Notes: generated by a model not told the origin, from the sequence alone. 64,000 bases of DNA from Mycolicibacterium grossiae (GCF_008329645.1 NZ_CP043474.1:3782001-3846000), one strand, 5' to 3'. Positions 29,557-41,700 are shown, counted from the first letter of the stretch. Made by a program: numbers and translations.

Positions 29557-29602
29557 GGGAACCCCGGCTGAGCTGAGGGAACCCCGGCTGAGCTGAGGGA
29601 AC
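29543..29602. repeat. Three tandem 20-bp repeats at the 3' end of the OYE gene
   Basis: The unit CCCGGCTGAGCTGAGGGAAC occurs three times in perfect tandem (29543-29562, 29563-29582, 29583-29602). The first copy contains the last codons and TGA stop of the OYE gene; the other two lie in the gap before the thioredoxin gene. This looks like recent slippage duplication and could vary in copy number between strains. Confidence 0.9.
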
Positions 29603-29632
29603 AACGCATTTGACCACGACGTTAGGACAATC

Positions 29633-30007
29633 GTGACCACGCAAGACATCACCGCTGCCCAGTTCAATCAGACCGTCACCGACAACGAGATCGTGCTGGT
29701 CGACTTCTGGGCGGACTGGTGCGGCCCGTGCAAGGCGTTCGCGCCCACCTACGCGGCCTCGTCGGACAAGCACCCCGACGTCGTCCACGCCAAGGTCGAC
29801 ACCGAGGCCGAGCAGGGTCTCGCCCAGGCGGCCGAGATCCAGGCCATCCCCACGCTGATGGCCTTCAAGAAGGGCCACATGGTGTTCCGGCACAGCGGGA
29901 TGCTGCCGGCCAAGGAACTGGACGCCGTCATCGAGAAGATCCGCGAGTTCGACATCGACGCCGCGATCGCCGAGCAGGACGCCGCCGAGCAGCCCGACCA
30001 GTCCTGA
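29633..30007 (+). CDS. Thioredoxin
   Basis: Cytosolic disulfide reductant. The 124-residue protein has the classic active site WCGPC (residues 29-33) in VLVDFWADWCGPCKAF, the cis-proline in IQAIPTLMAFKKG, and a C-terminal acidic tail of about 15 residues (AAIAEQDAAEQPDQS) beyond the normal fold. The GTG start has AGGA 5 nt upstream. In position it corresponds to the M. tuberculosis gene annotated trxB1 (Rv1471), which despite its name is a thioredoxin. Confidence 0.93.
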   Translation: MTTQDITAAQFNQTVTDNEIVLVDFWADWCGPCKAFAPTYAASSDKHPDVVHAKVDTEAEQGLAQAAEIQAIPTLMAFKKGHMVFRHSGMLPAKELDAVIEKIREFDIDAAIAEQDAAEQPDQS

Positions 30008-30029
30008 CGGTCGCGCGCGGGCTGCGCGC

Positions 30030-30035
30030 TACCGT
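30030..30035 (+). promoter_or_regulatory. Putative -10 box of the enoyl-CoA hydratase gene (leaderless type)
   Basis: TACCGT is followed by GCAGGC and then the GTG start, the canonical 6-nt leaderless spacing; the same GCAGGC-GTG context occurs at 13216-13224. Confidence 0.5.
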
Positions 30036-30041
30036 GCAGGC

Positions 30042-30872
30042 GTGACCGAGCAGAGCCCCGATCGCCCCCTCGTCCTCGTCGACCGCCCGCGGCCCGGCGT
30101 CGCGGTGATCACGCTGAACCGCCCGGAGCGGATGAACTCCATGGCGTTCGACGTCATGCTGCCGCTCAAGGCAGCCCTCGACGAGGTGACGGCCGACAAC
30201 GAGGTGCGCGCGGTGGTCCTCACCGGGGCGGGACGCGGCTTCTCCTCCGGGGCGGACCACAAGTCGGCGGGCTCGGTGCCGCACGTCGCCGGACTGACCC
30301 GGCCGACGTTCGCCCTGCGGTCGATGGAGGTGCTCGACGAGGTGATCCTCGCCATACGCAAGCTGCACCAGCCCGTGATCGCCGCAGTCAACGGCGCCGC
30401 GATCGGCGGCGGTCTGTGCCTGGCGCTGGCGTGCGACGTCCGGGTGGCCGCGGCGGGGGCGTACTTCCGGGCCGCGGGCATCAACAACGGGCTGACCGCC
30501 AGCGAACTCGGGCTGTCCTACCTGCTGCCACGGGCGATCGGCACGTCGCGGGCATTCGAGATCATGCTCACCGGCCGTGACGTGGACGCCGCGGAGGCCG
30601 AGCGGATCGGTCTGGTATCGCACACCGTCGCCGACGACGACCTGCTCGAGACCTGCTACGCCATGGCCGAGCGGATCGGGACGTTCTCCCGGCCGGGAAT
30701 CGAGTTGACCAAGCGCACACTCTGGAGTGGACTGGACGCAGGTAGCCTGGAAGGTCACATGCAGGCAGAAGGCCTGGGGCAGCTGTTCGTGCGCCTGTTG
30801 ACCGCCAACTTCGAGGAAGCGGTGGCGGCGCGCGCGGAGAAGCGGCCCGCGGTCTTCACCGACGAGAAGTAA
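30042..30872 (+). CDS. echA12: Enoyl-CoA hydratase/isomerase family protein
   Basis: Crotonase-superfamily enzyme, probably acting on enoyl-CoA thioesters in lipid metabolism. The 276-residue protein shows VITLNRPERMNSM, the oxyanion-hole segment GRGFSSGADHKS (residues about 66-77) and IAAVNGAAIGGGLCLALACDVRVA, and LGLSYLLPRAIG. The second glutamate typical of true hydratases is not obvious in the ASELGLSYLL segment (Glu present at SEL), so hydratase activity is plausible but unproven. Position matches echA12 (Rv1472) between thioredoxin and the ABC-F gene. Confidence 0.85.
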   Translation: MTEQSPDRPLVLVDRPRPGVAVITLNRPERMNSMAFDVMLPLKAALDEVTADNEVRAVVLTGAGRGFSSGADHKSAGSVPHVAGLTRPTFALRSMEVLDEVILAIRKLHQPVIAAVNGAAIGGGLCLALACDVRVAAAGAYFRAAGINNGLTASELGLSYLLPRAIGTSRAFEIMLTGRDVDAAEAERIGLVSHTVADDDLLETCYAMAERIGTFSRPGIELTKRTLWSGLDAGSLEGHMQAEGLGQLFVRLLTANFEEAVAARAEKRPAVFTDEK

Positions 30873-30937
30873 CGACGCAGCCCGCCGGACCACCGCCGGT
30901 CCCCGGCCGGAGCGCGACCGCTGAAGAGGAGAACCCG

Positions 30938-32566
30938 GTGATCACCGCAACGGACCTGGAGGTCCGCGCCGGCGCGCGCACGCTGCTGTCCATCGAGGGC
31001 GCGGCGCTGCGGGTGCAGCCCGGTGACCGCATCGGCCTGGTGGGGCGCAACGGCGCCGGCAAGACCACCACCATGCGCATCCTCGCCGGCGAGGGCGAGC
31101 CGTACGCCGGCAGCGTCACCAGCAGCGGGCCCGTCGGCTATCTGCCGCAGGACCCGAAGGAGGGCGACCTCGACGTGTTGGCCCGCGATCGGGTGCTCTC
31201 GGCGCGCGGCCTGGACACGCTGCTGTCCGACCTGGAGAAGCAGCAGGTCCTCATGGCCGAGGTCGTCGACGACGCGGCCCGCGACAAGGCCATCCGGCGT
31301 TACGGGCAGCTCGAGGAGCAGTTCGCCTCGCTCGGCGGGTACGCCGCCGAGAGCGAGGCCGGCCGCATCTGCGCGAGCCTGGGCCTGCCCGACCGCGTCC
31401 TGACCCAGCCGCTGCGCACGCTGTCCGGCGGTCAGCGACGCCGCGTCGAACTCGCTCGGATCCTGTTCGCGGCCTCGGACGCCGGGTCGGGATCGGCGAC
31501 GACGCTGCTGCTCGACGAACCCACCAACCACCTCGACGCCGATTCGATCGGGTGGCTGCGCAGCTTCCTGCAGAACCACACCGGCGGCCTCGTCGTGATC
31601 AGCCACGACGTCGATCTGCTCGCCGAGGTGGTGAACCGCGTGTGGTTCCTCGACGCGGTGCGCGGCGAGGCCGACGTCTACAACATGGGCTGGAAGAAGT
31701 ACCTCGACGCGCGCGCGACCGACGAGCAGCGTCGGCGCCGCGAGCGCGCGAACGCCGAGAAGAAGGCTTCGGCCCTGCGCGCCCAGGCCGCCAAGATGGG
31801 CGCCAAGGCCACCAAAGCCGTTGCCGCGCAGAACATGTTGCGCCGCGCCGAGCGGATGCTCGCCGAACTGGACGCCGAGCGCGTCGCCGACAAGGTGGCC
31901 CGGATCAAGTTCCCGACGCCGGCGCCGTGCGGCAAGACCCCGCTGGTGGTCAAGGGCCTGACGAAGACCTACGGGTCGCTGGAGATCTTCACCGGCGTCG
32001 ACCTGGCCATCGACCGCGGCTCGCGCGTCGTCGTGCTGGGCCTCAACGGCGCCGGCAAGACGACGCTGCTGCGCCTGCTGGCCGGCGTGGAGACCCCCGA
32101 CGCCGGGAACATGGACGCCGGGCACGGGCTGAAGATCGGGTACTTCGCCCAGGAGCACGACACGCTCGACGACATGGCGTCGGTGTGGGAGAACATCCGC
32201 CACGCCGCACCGGACACCGGTGAACAGGACCTGCGGGGACTGCTGGGTGCGTTCATGTTCACCGGTGCGCAGCTCGAGCAGCCCGCGGGCACGCTGTCGG
32301 GCGGTGAGAAGACCCGACTCGCGCTGGCCGGTCTGGTGGCGTCGACGGCCAACGTGCTGCTGCTCGACGAACCGACCAACAACCTCGACCCGGCGTCGCG
32401 CGAGCAGGTGCTGGAGGCGTTGCGGAGCTACGACGGCGCGGTGGTGCTGGTGACCCACGATCCCGGCGCCGCCGAGGCGCTCGAACCGCAGCGGGTGGTG
32501 CTGCTGCCGGACGGGACCGAGGACTTCTGGTCCGACGAGTACCGGGAACTCATCGAATTGGCTTGA
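30938..32566 (+). CDS. ABC-F family ATPase (ribosome-associated or antibiotic-resistance type)
   Basis: Soluble protein with two ABC domains and no membrane part; ABC-F proteins act on the ribosome in translation or antibiotic protection. The 542-residue protein shows Walker A GLVGRNGAGKTTTM, signature RTLSGGQRRRVEL and Walker B LLLDEPTNHLD in the first half; then a charged linker (about residues 255-325, rich in Lys, Arg and Ala); then Walker A LGLNGAGKTTLLRL, signature GTLSGGEKTRLAL and LLLDEPTNNLD. GAGGAG precedes the GTG start. Corresponds to Rv1473. Its specific target is unknown. Confidence 0.9.
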   Translation: MITATDLEVRAGARTLLSIEGAALRVQPGDRIGLVGRNGAGKTTTMRILAGEGEPYAGSVTSSGPVGYLPQDPKEGDLDVLARDRVLSARGLDTLLSDLEKQQVLMAEVVDDAARDKAIRRYGQLEEQFASLGGYAAESEAGRICASLGLPDRVLTQPLRTLSGGQRRRVELARILFAASDAGSGSATTLLLDEPTNHLDADSIGWLRSFLQNHTGGLVVISHDVDLLAEVVNRVWFLDAVRGEADVYNMGWKKYLDARATDEQRRRRERANAEKKASALRAQAAKMGAKATKAVAAQNMLRRAERMLAELDAERVADKVARIKFPTPAPCGKTPLVVKGLTKTYGSLEIFTGVDLAIDRGSRVVVLGLNGAGKTTLLRLLAGVETPDAGNMDAGHGLKIGYFAQEHDTLDDMASVWENIRHAAPDTGEQDLRGLLGAFMFTGAQLEQPAGTLSGGEKTRLALAGLVASTANVLLLDEPTNNLDPASREQVLEALRSYDGAVVLVTHDPGAAEALEPQRVVLLPDGTEDFWSDEYRELIELA

Positions 32567-32687
32567 CGCCACCGGTCATTGGCACGACCTGCGGTGATGC
32601 CATTTCGGCGGCTTTGCGGTTGAACCCCTGGGCATCCGGGTATCTCAACCCGCGATGAGTGCCGGAGAGGACCGCCGGGAGGAACCG

Positions 32688-32876
32688 ATGGGTAACGGAA
32701 GCCAGTCACGCGACCAGCTGCTCGACGAACTTCGTACTGCGTACGAGAAGGGCGCCAGCATCCGATCGCTGGTGGCGAGCACGGGCAGGTCGTACGGCTC
32801 GATCCACGCCATGCTGCGCGAATCCGGGACCACCATGCGCAGTCGTGGGGGACCCAACCACCGCAGCCGGCGCTAG
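32688..32876 (+). CDS. Small helix-turn-helix protein (Rv1473A-like)
   Basis: A 62-residue protein with a predicted helix-turn-helix in the middle: SRDQLLDELRTAYEKGASIR then SLVASTGRSYGSIHAMLRESG, resembling a resolvase- or sigma-type HTH, followed by a basic tail RSRGGPNHRSRR. I chose the ATG at 32688 because GGAGG lies 5 nt upstream; an ATG at 32655 is in frame but has no such site. It sits 121 bp after the ABC-F gene. Probably a DNA-binding protein of unknown target; matches Rv1473A in size and place. Confidence 0.8.
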   Translation: MGNGSQSRDQLLDELRTAYEKGASIRSLVASTGRSYGSIHAMLRESGTTMRSRGGPNHRSRR

Positions 32877-32921
32877 CGCCAACCTCGGCCGGCGTCCGAA
32901 CGGGCCGGGCGCCGGTACCGA

Positions 32922-33485
32922 TCACTGCTGGCGTACCGACGCCTCGACCAGATCGAGGACGGCGCCGAGCCGTTCGGTGTCGTCGCCGGACGCCAACCGC
33001 GCGACGAGTCCGTCGAGCACCAGGTCGAGATAGGTCTGCAGCACGTCGCCGGGGACGTCGTCACGCAGCCGGCCGGCCTGTTTCTGCCGCCGCAGCCGGT
33101 CCGCGGTCGCCGCCGACAGCTCTGCGGAGCGCTCCGCCCAGCCGCGGTGGAACACCGGATCGTTGCGCAGCTTGCGGGCGATCTCCAGTCGCGTGGCCAG
33201 CCAGTCGAACTGCTCCGGCGCGGCGAGCATGTCGCGCATCACCTGCACCAGACCCTCGCGGGCGGCGACGTCCGCCATGCGCTCGGCGTCCTCGTGCGCC
33301 AACTCGAAGAACAAGGTGTCCTTGTCCTTGAAGTGGTGGAAGATGGCGCCGCGCGACAGCCCGATCGTCTGTTCGAGCCGCCGCACGGTCGCCCGGTCGT
33401 AGCCGTAGGTAGCGAAGCACTTCCTCGCCCCGTCGAGTATCTGGCGACGGCGCGCCGCGAGATGGTCCTCGGTCACCCGGGGCAA
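32922..33485 (-). CDS. acnR: AcnR, TetR-family repressor of aconitase
   Basis: TetR regulator homologous to corynebacterial AcnR, which represses acn. The 187-residue protein has an N-terminal HTH (RRQILDGARKCFATYGYDRATVRRL and GLSRGAIFHHFKDKDTLFFEL). It starts with TTG, supported by a GAGG site 7 nt upstream and by conservation of the N-terminal PRV-EDHLAARRRQIL. It lies 31 bp after acn on the same strand, so acn and acnR probably form one transcript, making a feedback loop through the operator at 36411-36430. Confidence 0.92.
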   Translation of the reverse strand: MPRVTEDHLAARRRQILDGARKCFATYGYDRATVRRLEQTIGLSRGAIFHHFKDKDTLFFELAHEDAERMADVAAREGLVQVMRDMLAAPEQFDWLATRLEIARKLRNDPVFHRGWAERSAELSAATADRLRRQKQAGRLRDDVPGDVLQTYLDLVLDGLVARLASGDDTERLGAVLDLVEASVRQQ

Positions 33486-33516
33486 GGAAGTGCCTCGTCC
33501 TCGTCCGTCGTCCGGT

Positions 33517-36351
<2,835 letters not shown>

Positions 36352-36410
36352 ATCAACTCCCGTGTAGTCATCGCCGCGACGGGGCTGTGTCGGCGGCGCT
36401 TCCGATTTCC

Positions 36411-36430
36411 TACAGTACGCTTGTCCTGTA
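36411..36430. promoter_or_regulatory. AcnR operator upstream of acn
   Basis: TACAGTACGCTTGTCCTGTA has 8-nt arms with a single mismatch and matches the CAGNACnnn(c)GTACTG-type palindrome I recall for corynebacterial AcnR, apart from one base in the right arm (GTCCTG). It lies 60 bp upstream of the acn GTG and between acn and the divergent membrane-protein gene, so it could affect both. Confidence 0.75.
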
Positions 36431-36501
36431 TAGCGACCAAGACCGGGTCCCAGTCTGGTCGCGATCCGCGCGTGCTGCTAGTCCGCGTCGGCACCGTCGC
36501 G

Positions 36502-36507
36502 TACATT
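36502..36507 (+). promoter_or_regulatory. Putative -10 box of the Rv1476-like gene (leaderless type)
   Basis: TACATT followed by CCCGGT and then the GTG start at 36514. This decides the start codon, since longer in-frame versions would begin upstream of the transcription start. Confidence 0.5.
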
Positions 36508-36513
36508 CCCGGT

Positions 36514-37080
36514 GTGACCGGACCGCACGTCCTTCCCCTGCCGGCGTACATCCCGACCGACGTGGACATGAACGCCGTGAACGACGCCGTCGCCGCCACC
36601 GGCGTCAGCGCCCCGGCGTCCGACGTGCCGGCGCTCGAGCAGGTCGTCGCCGACGCCCGGGCCGAGGGCATCGAGCTGAAGATCGTCGTGATCCCCACCA
36701 ATCCGCCCATCGACACCCCGTTGCGGGACATCGCCACGGAGGTCGGCACGCAGCATCCCGAGGCGACGGTGCTGGCGCTGAGCCCCTCCTTCGCCGGCAC
36801 CTACAGCACGCAGTTCGACCGGGTCACCCTCGAAGCCGGACAGGACCTGGCGAAGGTGCCGGCTGACCCGGTGCAGTCGTCGAAGAACTTCGTCGGCGAG
36901 CTGACCACGCCGCACTTCCCGTGGACGGGATTCACCATTGCGCTCGTCCTCGCGGTGGTCGCCGCGGTGGCCGCGACGCGTGTCCTCCAGGTGCGCGCGC
37001 GGCGCGCATTCGCCCATCCGCATCCCGCGCCCGACGTCGCCGGGACCAGGGCGGAAACGGCTGCGCCGCCGCCGAACTGA
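36514..37080 (+). CDS. Conserved mycobacterial membrane protein (Rv1476-like)
   Basis: A 188-residue protein of unknown function. Residues 1-135 form a soluble alpha/beta-looking domain (YIPTDVDMNAVNDAVAATGV, IELKIVVIPTNPPIDTPLRD, TVLALSPSFAGTY), followed by one transmembrane helix (about residues 137-160, FPWTGFTIALVLAVVAAVAATRV) and a short basic-to-polar tail. There is no signal peptide, so the domain orientation is uncertain. Neighbours are aconitase (divergent) and ripA. Length and order agree with Rv1476. The soluble domain recalls TPM-like stress-response membrane proteins, which is only an impression. Confidence 0.82.
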   Translation: MTGPHVLPLPAYIPTDVDMNAVNDAVAATGVSAPASDVPALEQVVADARAEGIELKIVVIPTNPPIDTPLRDIATEVGTQHPEATVLALSPSFAGTYSTQFDRVTLEAGQDLAKVPADPVQSSKNFVGELTTPHFPWTGFTIALVLAVVAAVAATRVLQVRARRAFAHPHPAPDVAGTRAETAAPPPN

Positions 37081-37104
37081 GCGTCGAATTCGCTTTTCGC
37101 GAAT

Positions 37105-37152
37105 ATTCGATAACCATTCGATAACGCTCGTTTCAATTACAACTTTGTAATT
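37105..37152. promoter_or_regulatory. ripA upstream control region: 11-bp-phased direct repeats and an 18-bp palindrome
   Basis: ATTCGATAAC occurs twice in direct repeat (37105-37114 and 37116-37125), a spacing of one helical turn as used by OmpR-type response regulators. Just downstream is the perfect palindrome AATTACAACTTTGTAATT (37135-37152). The 218-bp ripA leader is clearly AT-richer than its surroundings. Regulators such as MtrA have been linked to ripA in mycobacteria, but which protein binds here is unknown. Confidence 0.55.
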
Positions 37153-37298
37153 CTTCGCACACGTTTCTTTGACGCTTCTCGTGACGTACGGTGCAGAAGG
37201 TGCTTGGTGTTGCGGGTGTGCTTTTTGTGACTCCTGAGGCCAAGGACTTGACGGACGCAGTCGAGCGTTCGCACTGTTCCCGAGGAGACCGGAGTCCG

Positions 37299-38732
37299 AT
37301 GAGACGCAGCCTGAGCGCCTCCGCCCTTCGCGTATGCGGTCGTGTCGGTGCGAGTTCCCTTGCCTGCGGCGTCATGATCGCCACGGTGTTCAGCCACGGC
37401 ACGGGGATCGCCGTGGCTGAACCGGCGGGCCCGGAGTCCCTCTCCGGTATGGTGGCCGCCGTCGCCGATGCCGATCAGAAACTGCAGGACCTCGGGGCGG
37501 CCATCCAGGCCGAACAGGAGGGCGTGAACCAGGCGCTCGTCGGGGTGCAGACCGCCCGCGACCAGGCCGCCACCGCGCAGCGCCAGGTCGACGAGAGCCA
37601 CACCGCGCTGCAGGACGCCGACCGGCGAATCACCGAGGCGCAGAAGCGTTTCGACCAGTTCGCCGCCTCCACCTACGTCAACGGGCCGTCCTCGTCCTAC
37701 CTCACTGCCGGTGACCCGGCGGACGTGCTGGGCACCGTCGCGGCCGGCCAGACACTGGCCGTGAGTTCGCAGCAGGCCGTCGACGACCTGATGCGGGCGC
37801 GGACCGAACAGGTCAACCGCGAGTCGGCCGCCCGTCTCGCCAAGCAGAAGGCCGACCAGGCCGTCGCCGACGCCCAGGCCAGCCAGGACTCCGCGGTCGC
37901 CTCGCTCACCGCGGCCCAGCAGACGTTCAAGCAGCAGCAGGTCGACCTCGACCGTCTCACCGCCGAACGGTCGCGCGCCCAGGCCGAACTCGCCGCCGCG
38001 CGGCCGCAGCCGGCACCCGCCGCCGCAGCGCCCACCGCGGCGAGGTCGGACGCCGGCGCCGGCCCGTCGTCGGGGGACTGGGACCGCGCCCCGGGCGCTC
38101 GTCCGGCACCGGCCGGCCAGAACTGGGCCGGGCCATGGGATCCCACGTTGCCGGCCATTCCGAGCGCCTTCGTCAGCGGCGACCCGGTCGCGATCATCAA
38201 CGCCATCCTCGGCATCGCTCAGACGTCGTTCCAGGTGACCCAGGACCTCGGCCGCAACTTCCTGCAGAAGCTCGGAATCTTGCCCACGCCAACGGGAATC
38301 ACCAACGGCGCGATCCCGCGCGTGTACGGCAGGCAGGCCACCGAATACGTCATCAAGCGTGGCATGGCCGTGATGGGCACCCCGTACTCCTGGGGCGGGG
38401 GCAACGCCGCCGGCGCCAGCCGCGGCATCGACTCCGGCGCCGGCACCGTCGGCTTCGACTGCTCCGGCCTGATGCTCTACATGTTCGCCGGCGTCGGCAT
38501 CAAGCTCGACCACTACTCCGGCTCCCAGTACAACGCGGGCCGCAAGGTACCGACCTCGGAGATGCGCCGCGGCGACATGCTGTTCTGGGGCCCGAACGCC
38601 AGCCAGCACGTCGCGATGTACCTCGGCGACGGCCAGATGCTCGAGGCCCCGTACACCGGGTCCACGGTGAAGATCTCGCCGGTCCGCACCAGCGGCATGA
38701 CGCCGTACGCAACCCGACTCATCGAATGGTGA
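37299..38732 (+). CDS. ripA: Peptidoglycan endopeptidase RipA (NlpC/P60)
   Basis: Secreted D,L-endopeptidase that cleaves septal peptidoglycan stems for daughter-cell separation. The 477-residue protein has a signal peptide ending near AVAEP (about residue 40), a long Ala/Gln-rich coiled-coil domain (about 45-235) that in RipA occludes the active site, a Pro/Ala linker, and a C-terminal NlpC/P60 domain with catalytic Cys388 (GFDCSGLM), His437 (ASQHVAMY) and Glu449 (MLEAP); the 49- and 12-residue spacings equal those of M. tuberculosis RipA. The ATG follows GGAG. ripB begins 6 bp after the stop. Confidence 0.97.
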   Translation: MRRSLSASALRVCGRVGASSLACGVMIATVFSHGTGIAVAEPAGPESLSGMVAAVADADQKLQDLGAAIQAEQEGVNQALVGVQTARDQAATAQRQVDESHTALQDADRRITEAQKRFDQFAASTYVNGPSSSYLTAGDPADVLGTVAAGQTLAVSSQQAVDDLMRARTEQVNRESAARLAKQKADQAVADAQASQDSAVASLTAAQQTFKQQQVDLDRLTAERSRAQAELAAARPQPAPAAAAPTAARSDAGAGPSSGDWDRAPGARPAPAGQNWAGPWDPTLPAIPSAFVSGDPVAIINAILGIAQTSFQVTQDLGRNFLQKLGILPTPTGITNGAIPRVYGRQATEYVIKRGMAVMGTPYSWGGGNAAGASRGIDSGAGTVGFDCSGLMLYMFAGVGIKLDHYSGSQYNAGRKVPTSEMRRGDMLFWGPNASQHVAMYLGDGQMLEAPYTGSTVKISPVRTSGMTPYATRLIEW

Positions 38733-38738
38733 CCCTCA

Positions 38739-39458
38739 GTGCCCTCCCGTCCTCGTAGTCCGCGCCACCTCGTCCGCGCGCTGGCCACCCTGCTCGGCAC
38801 CGTCGCCCTGGCGGCGGGTGTCGGCGTCGCCGGTCCCGCCGCGGCCGCCCCCGACGACGGCCAGTGGGATCCGACGCTGCCCAAGGTGATCAGCTCCGGC
38901 GCGCCGGGCGACCCGGTCGCGGCGGCCAACGCGGCGTTCGCGGTGAGCCAGCTCGCCGTGCAGACCACGCAGAACCTCGGCCAACAGTTCCTCTCCAGCA
39001 TCGGACTGGGCGGCTCGCCCGCGTCGGCCATCGCGCCGGGCGCACGGGTCCGCGGCCCGCAGGCCATCGAGTACGTGATCCGCCGCGGCGCCTCGCAGAT
39101 GGGGGTGCCCTACTCCTGGGGTGGCGGCGCACTGAACGGACCCAGCGCGGGCGTGGACTACGACGCCGGCAAGATCGGCTACGACTGCTCGGGCTTTACC
39201 CGGTACGCGTTCGCCGGGGTGGGCGTGCAGATCCCGAAGTACTCCGGCGACCAGTACAACACCGGCCGCAAGGTGCCGCAGTCCCAGGCCAAGCGCGGCG
39301 ACCTGCTGTTCTGGGGGCCCGGCGGCAGCCAGCACGTGGCGATCTACCTCGGCGGCGGGCAGATGCTCGAGGCCTCCGGCAGCGCGGAGAAGGTGACGGT
39401 CAGCCCGCTGCGCACCGCGGGCCTGCAGCCGTACCTCGCCCGGATCATCGAGAGCTGA
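38739..39458 (+). CDS. ripB: Peptidoglycan endopeptidase RipB (NlpC/P60)
   Basis: Second secreted NlpC/P60 endopeptidase, lacking the inhibitory coiled coil of RipA. The 239-residue protein has an N-terminal signal peptide (about residues 1-37, cleaved near AAAAP), then a catalytic domain with Cys150 (GYDCSGFT), His199 (GSQHVAIY) and Glu211 (MLEAS). The domain closely resembles that of the preceding gene, consistent with tandem duplication. The GTG start lies 6 bp after the ripA stop, so cotranslation from a common mRNA is likely. Confidence 0.96.
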   Translation: MPSRPRSPRHLVRALATLLGTVALAAGVGVAGPAAAAPDDGQWDPTLPKVISSGAPGDPVAAANAAFAVSQLAVQTTQNLGQQFLSSIGLGGSPASAIAPGARVRGPQAIEYVIRRGASQMGVPYSWGGGALNGPSAGVDYDAGKIGYDCSGFTRYAFAGVGVQIPKYSGDQYNTGRKVPQSQAKRGDLLFWGPGGSQHVAIYLGGGQMLEASGSAEKVTVSPLRTAGLQPYLARIIES

Positions 39459-39561
39459 CGCCACCCCCGCGGCGGGACGCGCCGCGAGCGGTCGACGTCG
39501 ACGGATTCCGGACTGCCTGGAATAGTTGAGTCGAAGCGCCCGCCGGCTGGCGAGGCGAGGT

Positions 39562-39602
39562 CAGACCAGCGGTCTGCGACCGCACCGGCACCGCCGGTGC
39601 GG
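39562..39602 (+). promoter_or_regulatory. Two tandem perfect hairpins just upstream of moxR1
   Basis: CAGACC-AGC-GGTCTG (39562-39576) is followed by CCGCACCGGC-ACC-GCCGGTGCGG (39580-39602), a 10-bp perfect stem with a 3-nt loop ending 29 nt before the moxR1 ATG. There is no T-tract, so a classical intrinsic terminator is unlikely. They may be a leader RNA structure, an attenuator between ripB and moxR1, or protein-binding palindromes. Confidence 0.55.
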
Positions 39603-39631
39603 CCGGAACGCGAACGAGTGGAGGGTGCTTG

Positions 39632-40761
<1,130 letters not shown>

Positions 40762-40765
<4 letters not shown>

Positions 40766-41700
40766 CCCGGTCGGAACGCCGGACGGCGGACCTGCCGTCC
40801 CTGAAGCGCGGTCAGATCCGGGACCCGGAACTGTCCGCGGCGCTGCGCAAGCTCGAGCTGACGGTGCGCCGCAAGCTCGACGGCGTGCTGCACGGCAACT
40901 ACCAGGGACTGATCCCCGGCCCGGGCTCCGAGCCGGGGGAGTCGCGGGTCTACCAACCCGGCGACGACGTCCGGCGGATGGACTGGTCGGTCACGGCGCG
41001 CACCACCACGCCGCACGTGCGGCAGATGATCGCCGACCGCGAGCTGGAGACCTGGCTGGTGGTCGACGTCTCGGCGAGCCTGGACTTCGGCACCGCGGGC
41101 TGCGAGAAGCGTGACCTGGCGGTGGCGGCGGCCGCTGCGATCGCGTTCCTCAACAGTGGCGGCGGCAACCGGCTCGGCGCGGTGATCACCAACGGCGACA
41201 CCACGCGGCGCGTGCCCGCGCTGTCGGGGCGCCTGCACGAGCAGGAGCTGCTGCGGGCGATCGCCACCATGCCGAAGGCACCGGTCGGCGTCCGCGGCGA
41301 CCTCGCGGTGGCCATCGACGCCCTGCGCCGTCCGGAACGGCGCCGCGGCATGGCCGTGATCATCAGCGACTTCCTCGGGCCGATCAACTGGATGAAGCCG
41401 TTGCGCGCCATCGCCGGTCGGCACGAGGTGCTCGGGGTCGAGATCATCGACCCGCGCGACGTCGAGCTGCCCGACGTGGGCGAGGTGATCCTGCAGGACA
41501 CCGAATCCGGTGCGACGCGCGAGTTCACGATCGACGCACAGCTGCGCGAGGACTTCGCCAAGGCCGCCGAAGCGCACCGCGCGGAGGTGGCCCGCACGCT
41601 GCGCCGCTGTGACGCACCGCTGCTCACGCTGCGCACCGACCGGGACTGGATCGCCGACGTGGTGAGGTTCGTGGCGAACCGTCGCCTGGCGCTGCGATGA
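40762..41700 (+). CDS. DUF58 / VWA-like protein of the MoxR cluster (Rv1480-like)
   Basis: A 312-residue protein with the DUF58 signature RVYQPGDDVRRMDWSVTART (about residues 65-84) and a following von Willebrand A-like region: LVVDVSASLDFGTAG keeps an acidic-Ser-x-Ser metal site, and MAVIISDFLGPINW follows. There is no signal peptide. Proteins of this kind are regular partners of MoxR ATPases. GTGA overlap with moxR1 implies coupled translation. The exact substrate of the complex is unknown. Confidence 0.9.

Noticed and set aside
37190..37298. c-di-AMP (ydaO-type) riboswitch in the ripA leader
   Set aside because: Such elements precede some actinobacterial hydrolase genes, but I could not find the conserved core motifs here by eye; a covariance-model search would decide.
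39580..39602. Intrinsic transcription terminator after ripB
   Set aside because: The stem is strong, but it is followed by GC-rich sequence without a T-tract, so it is reported only as a hairpin.
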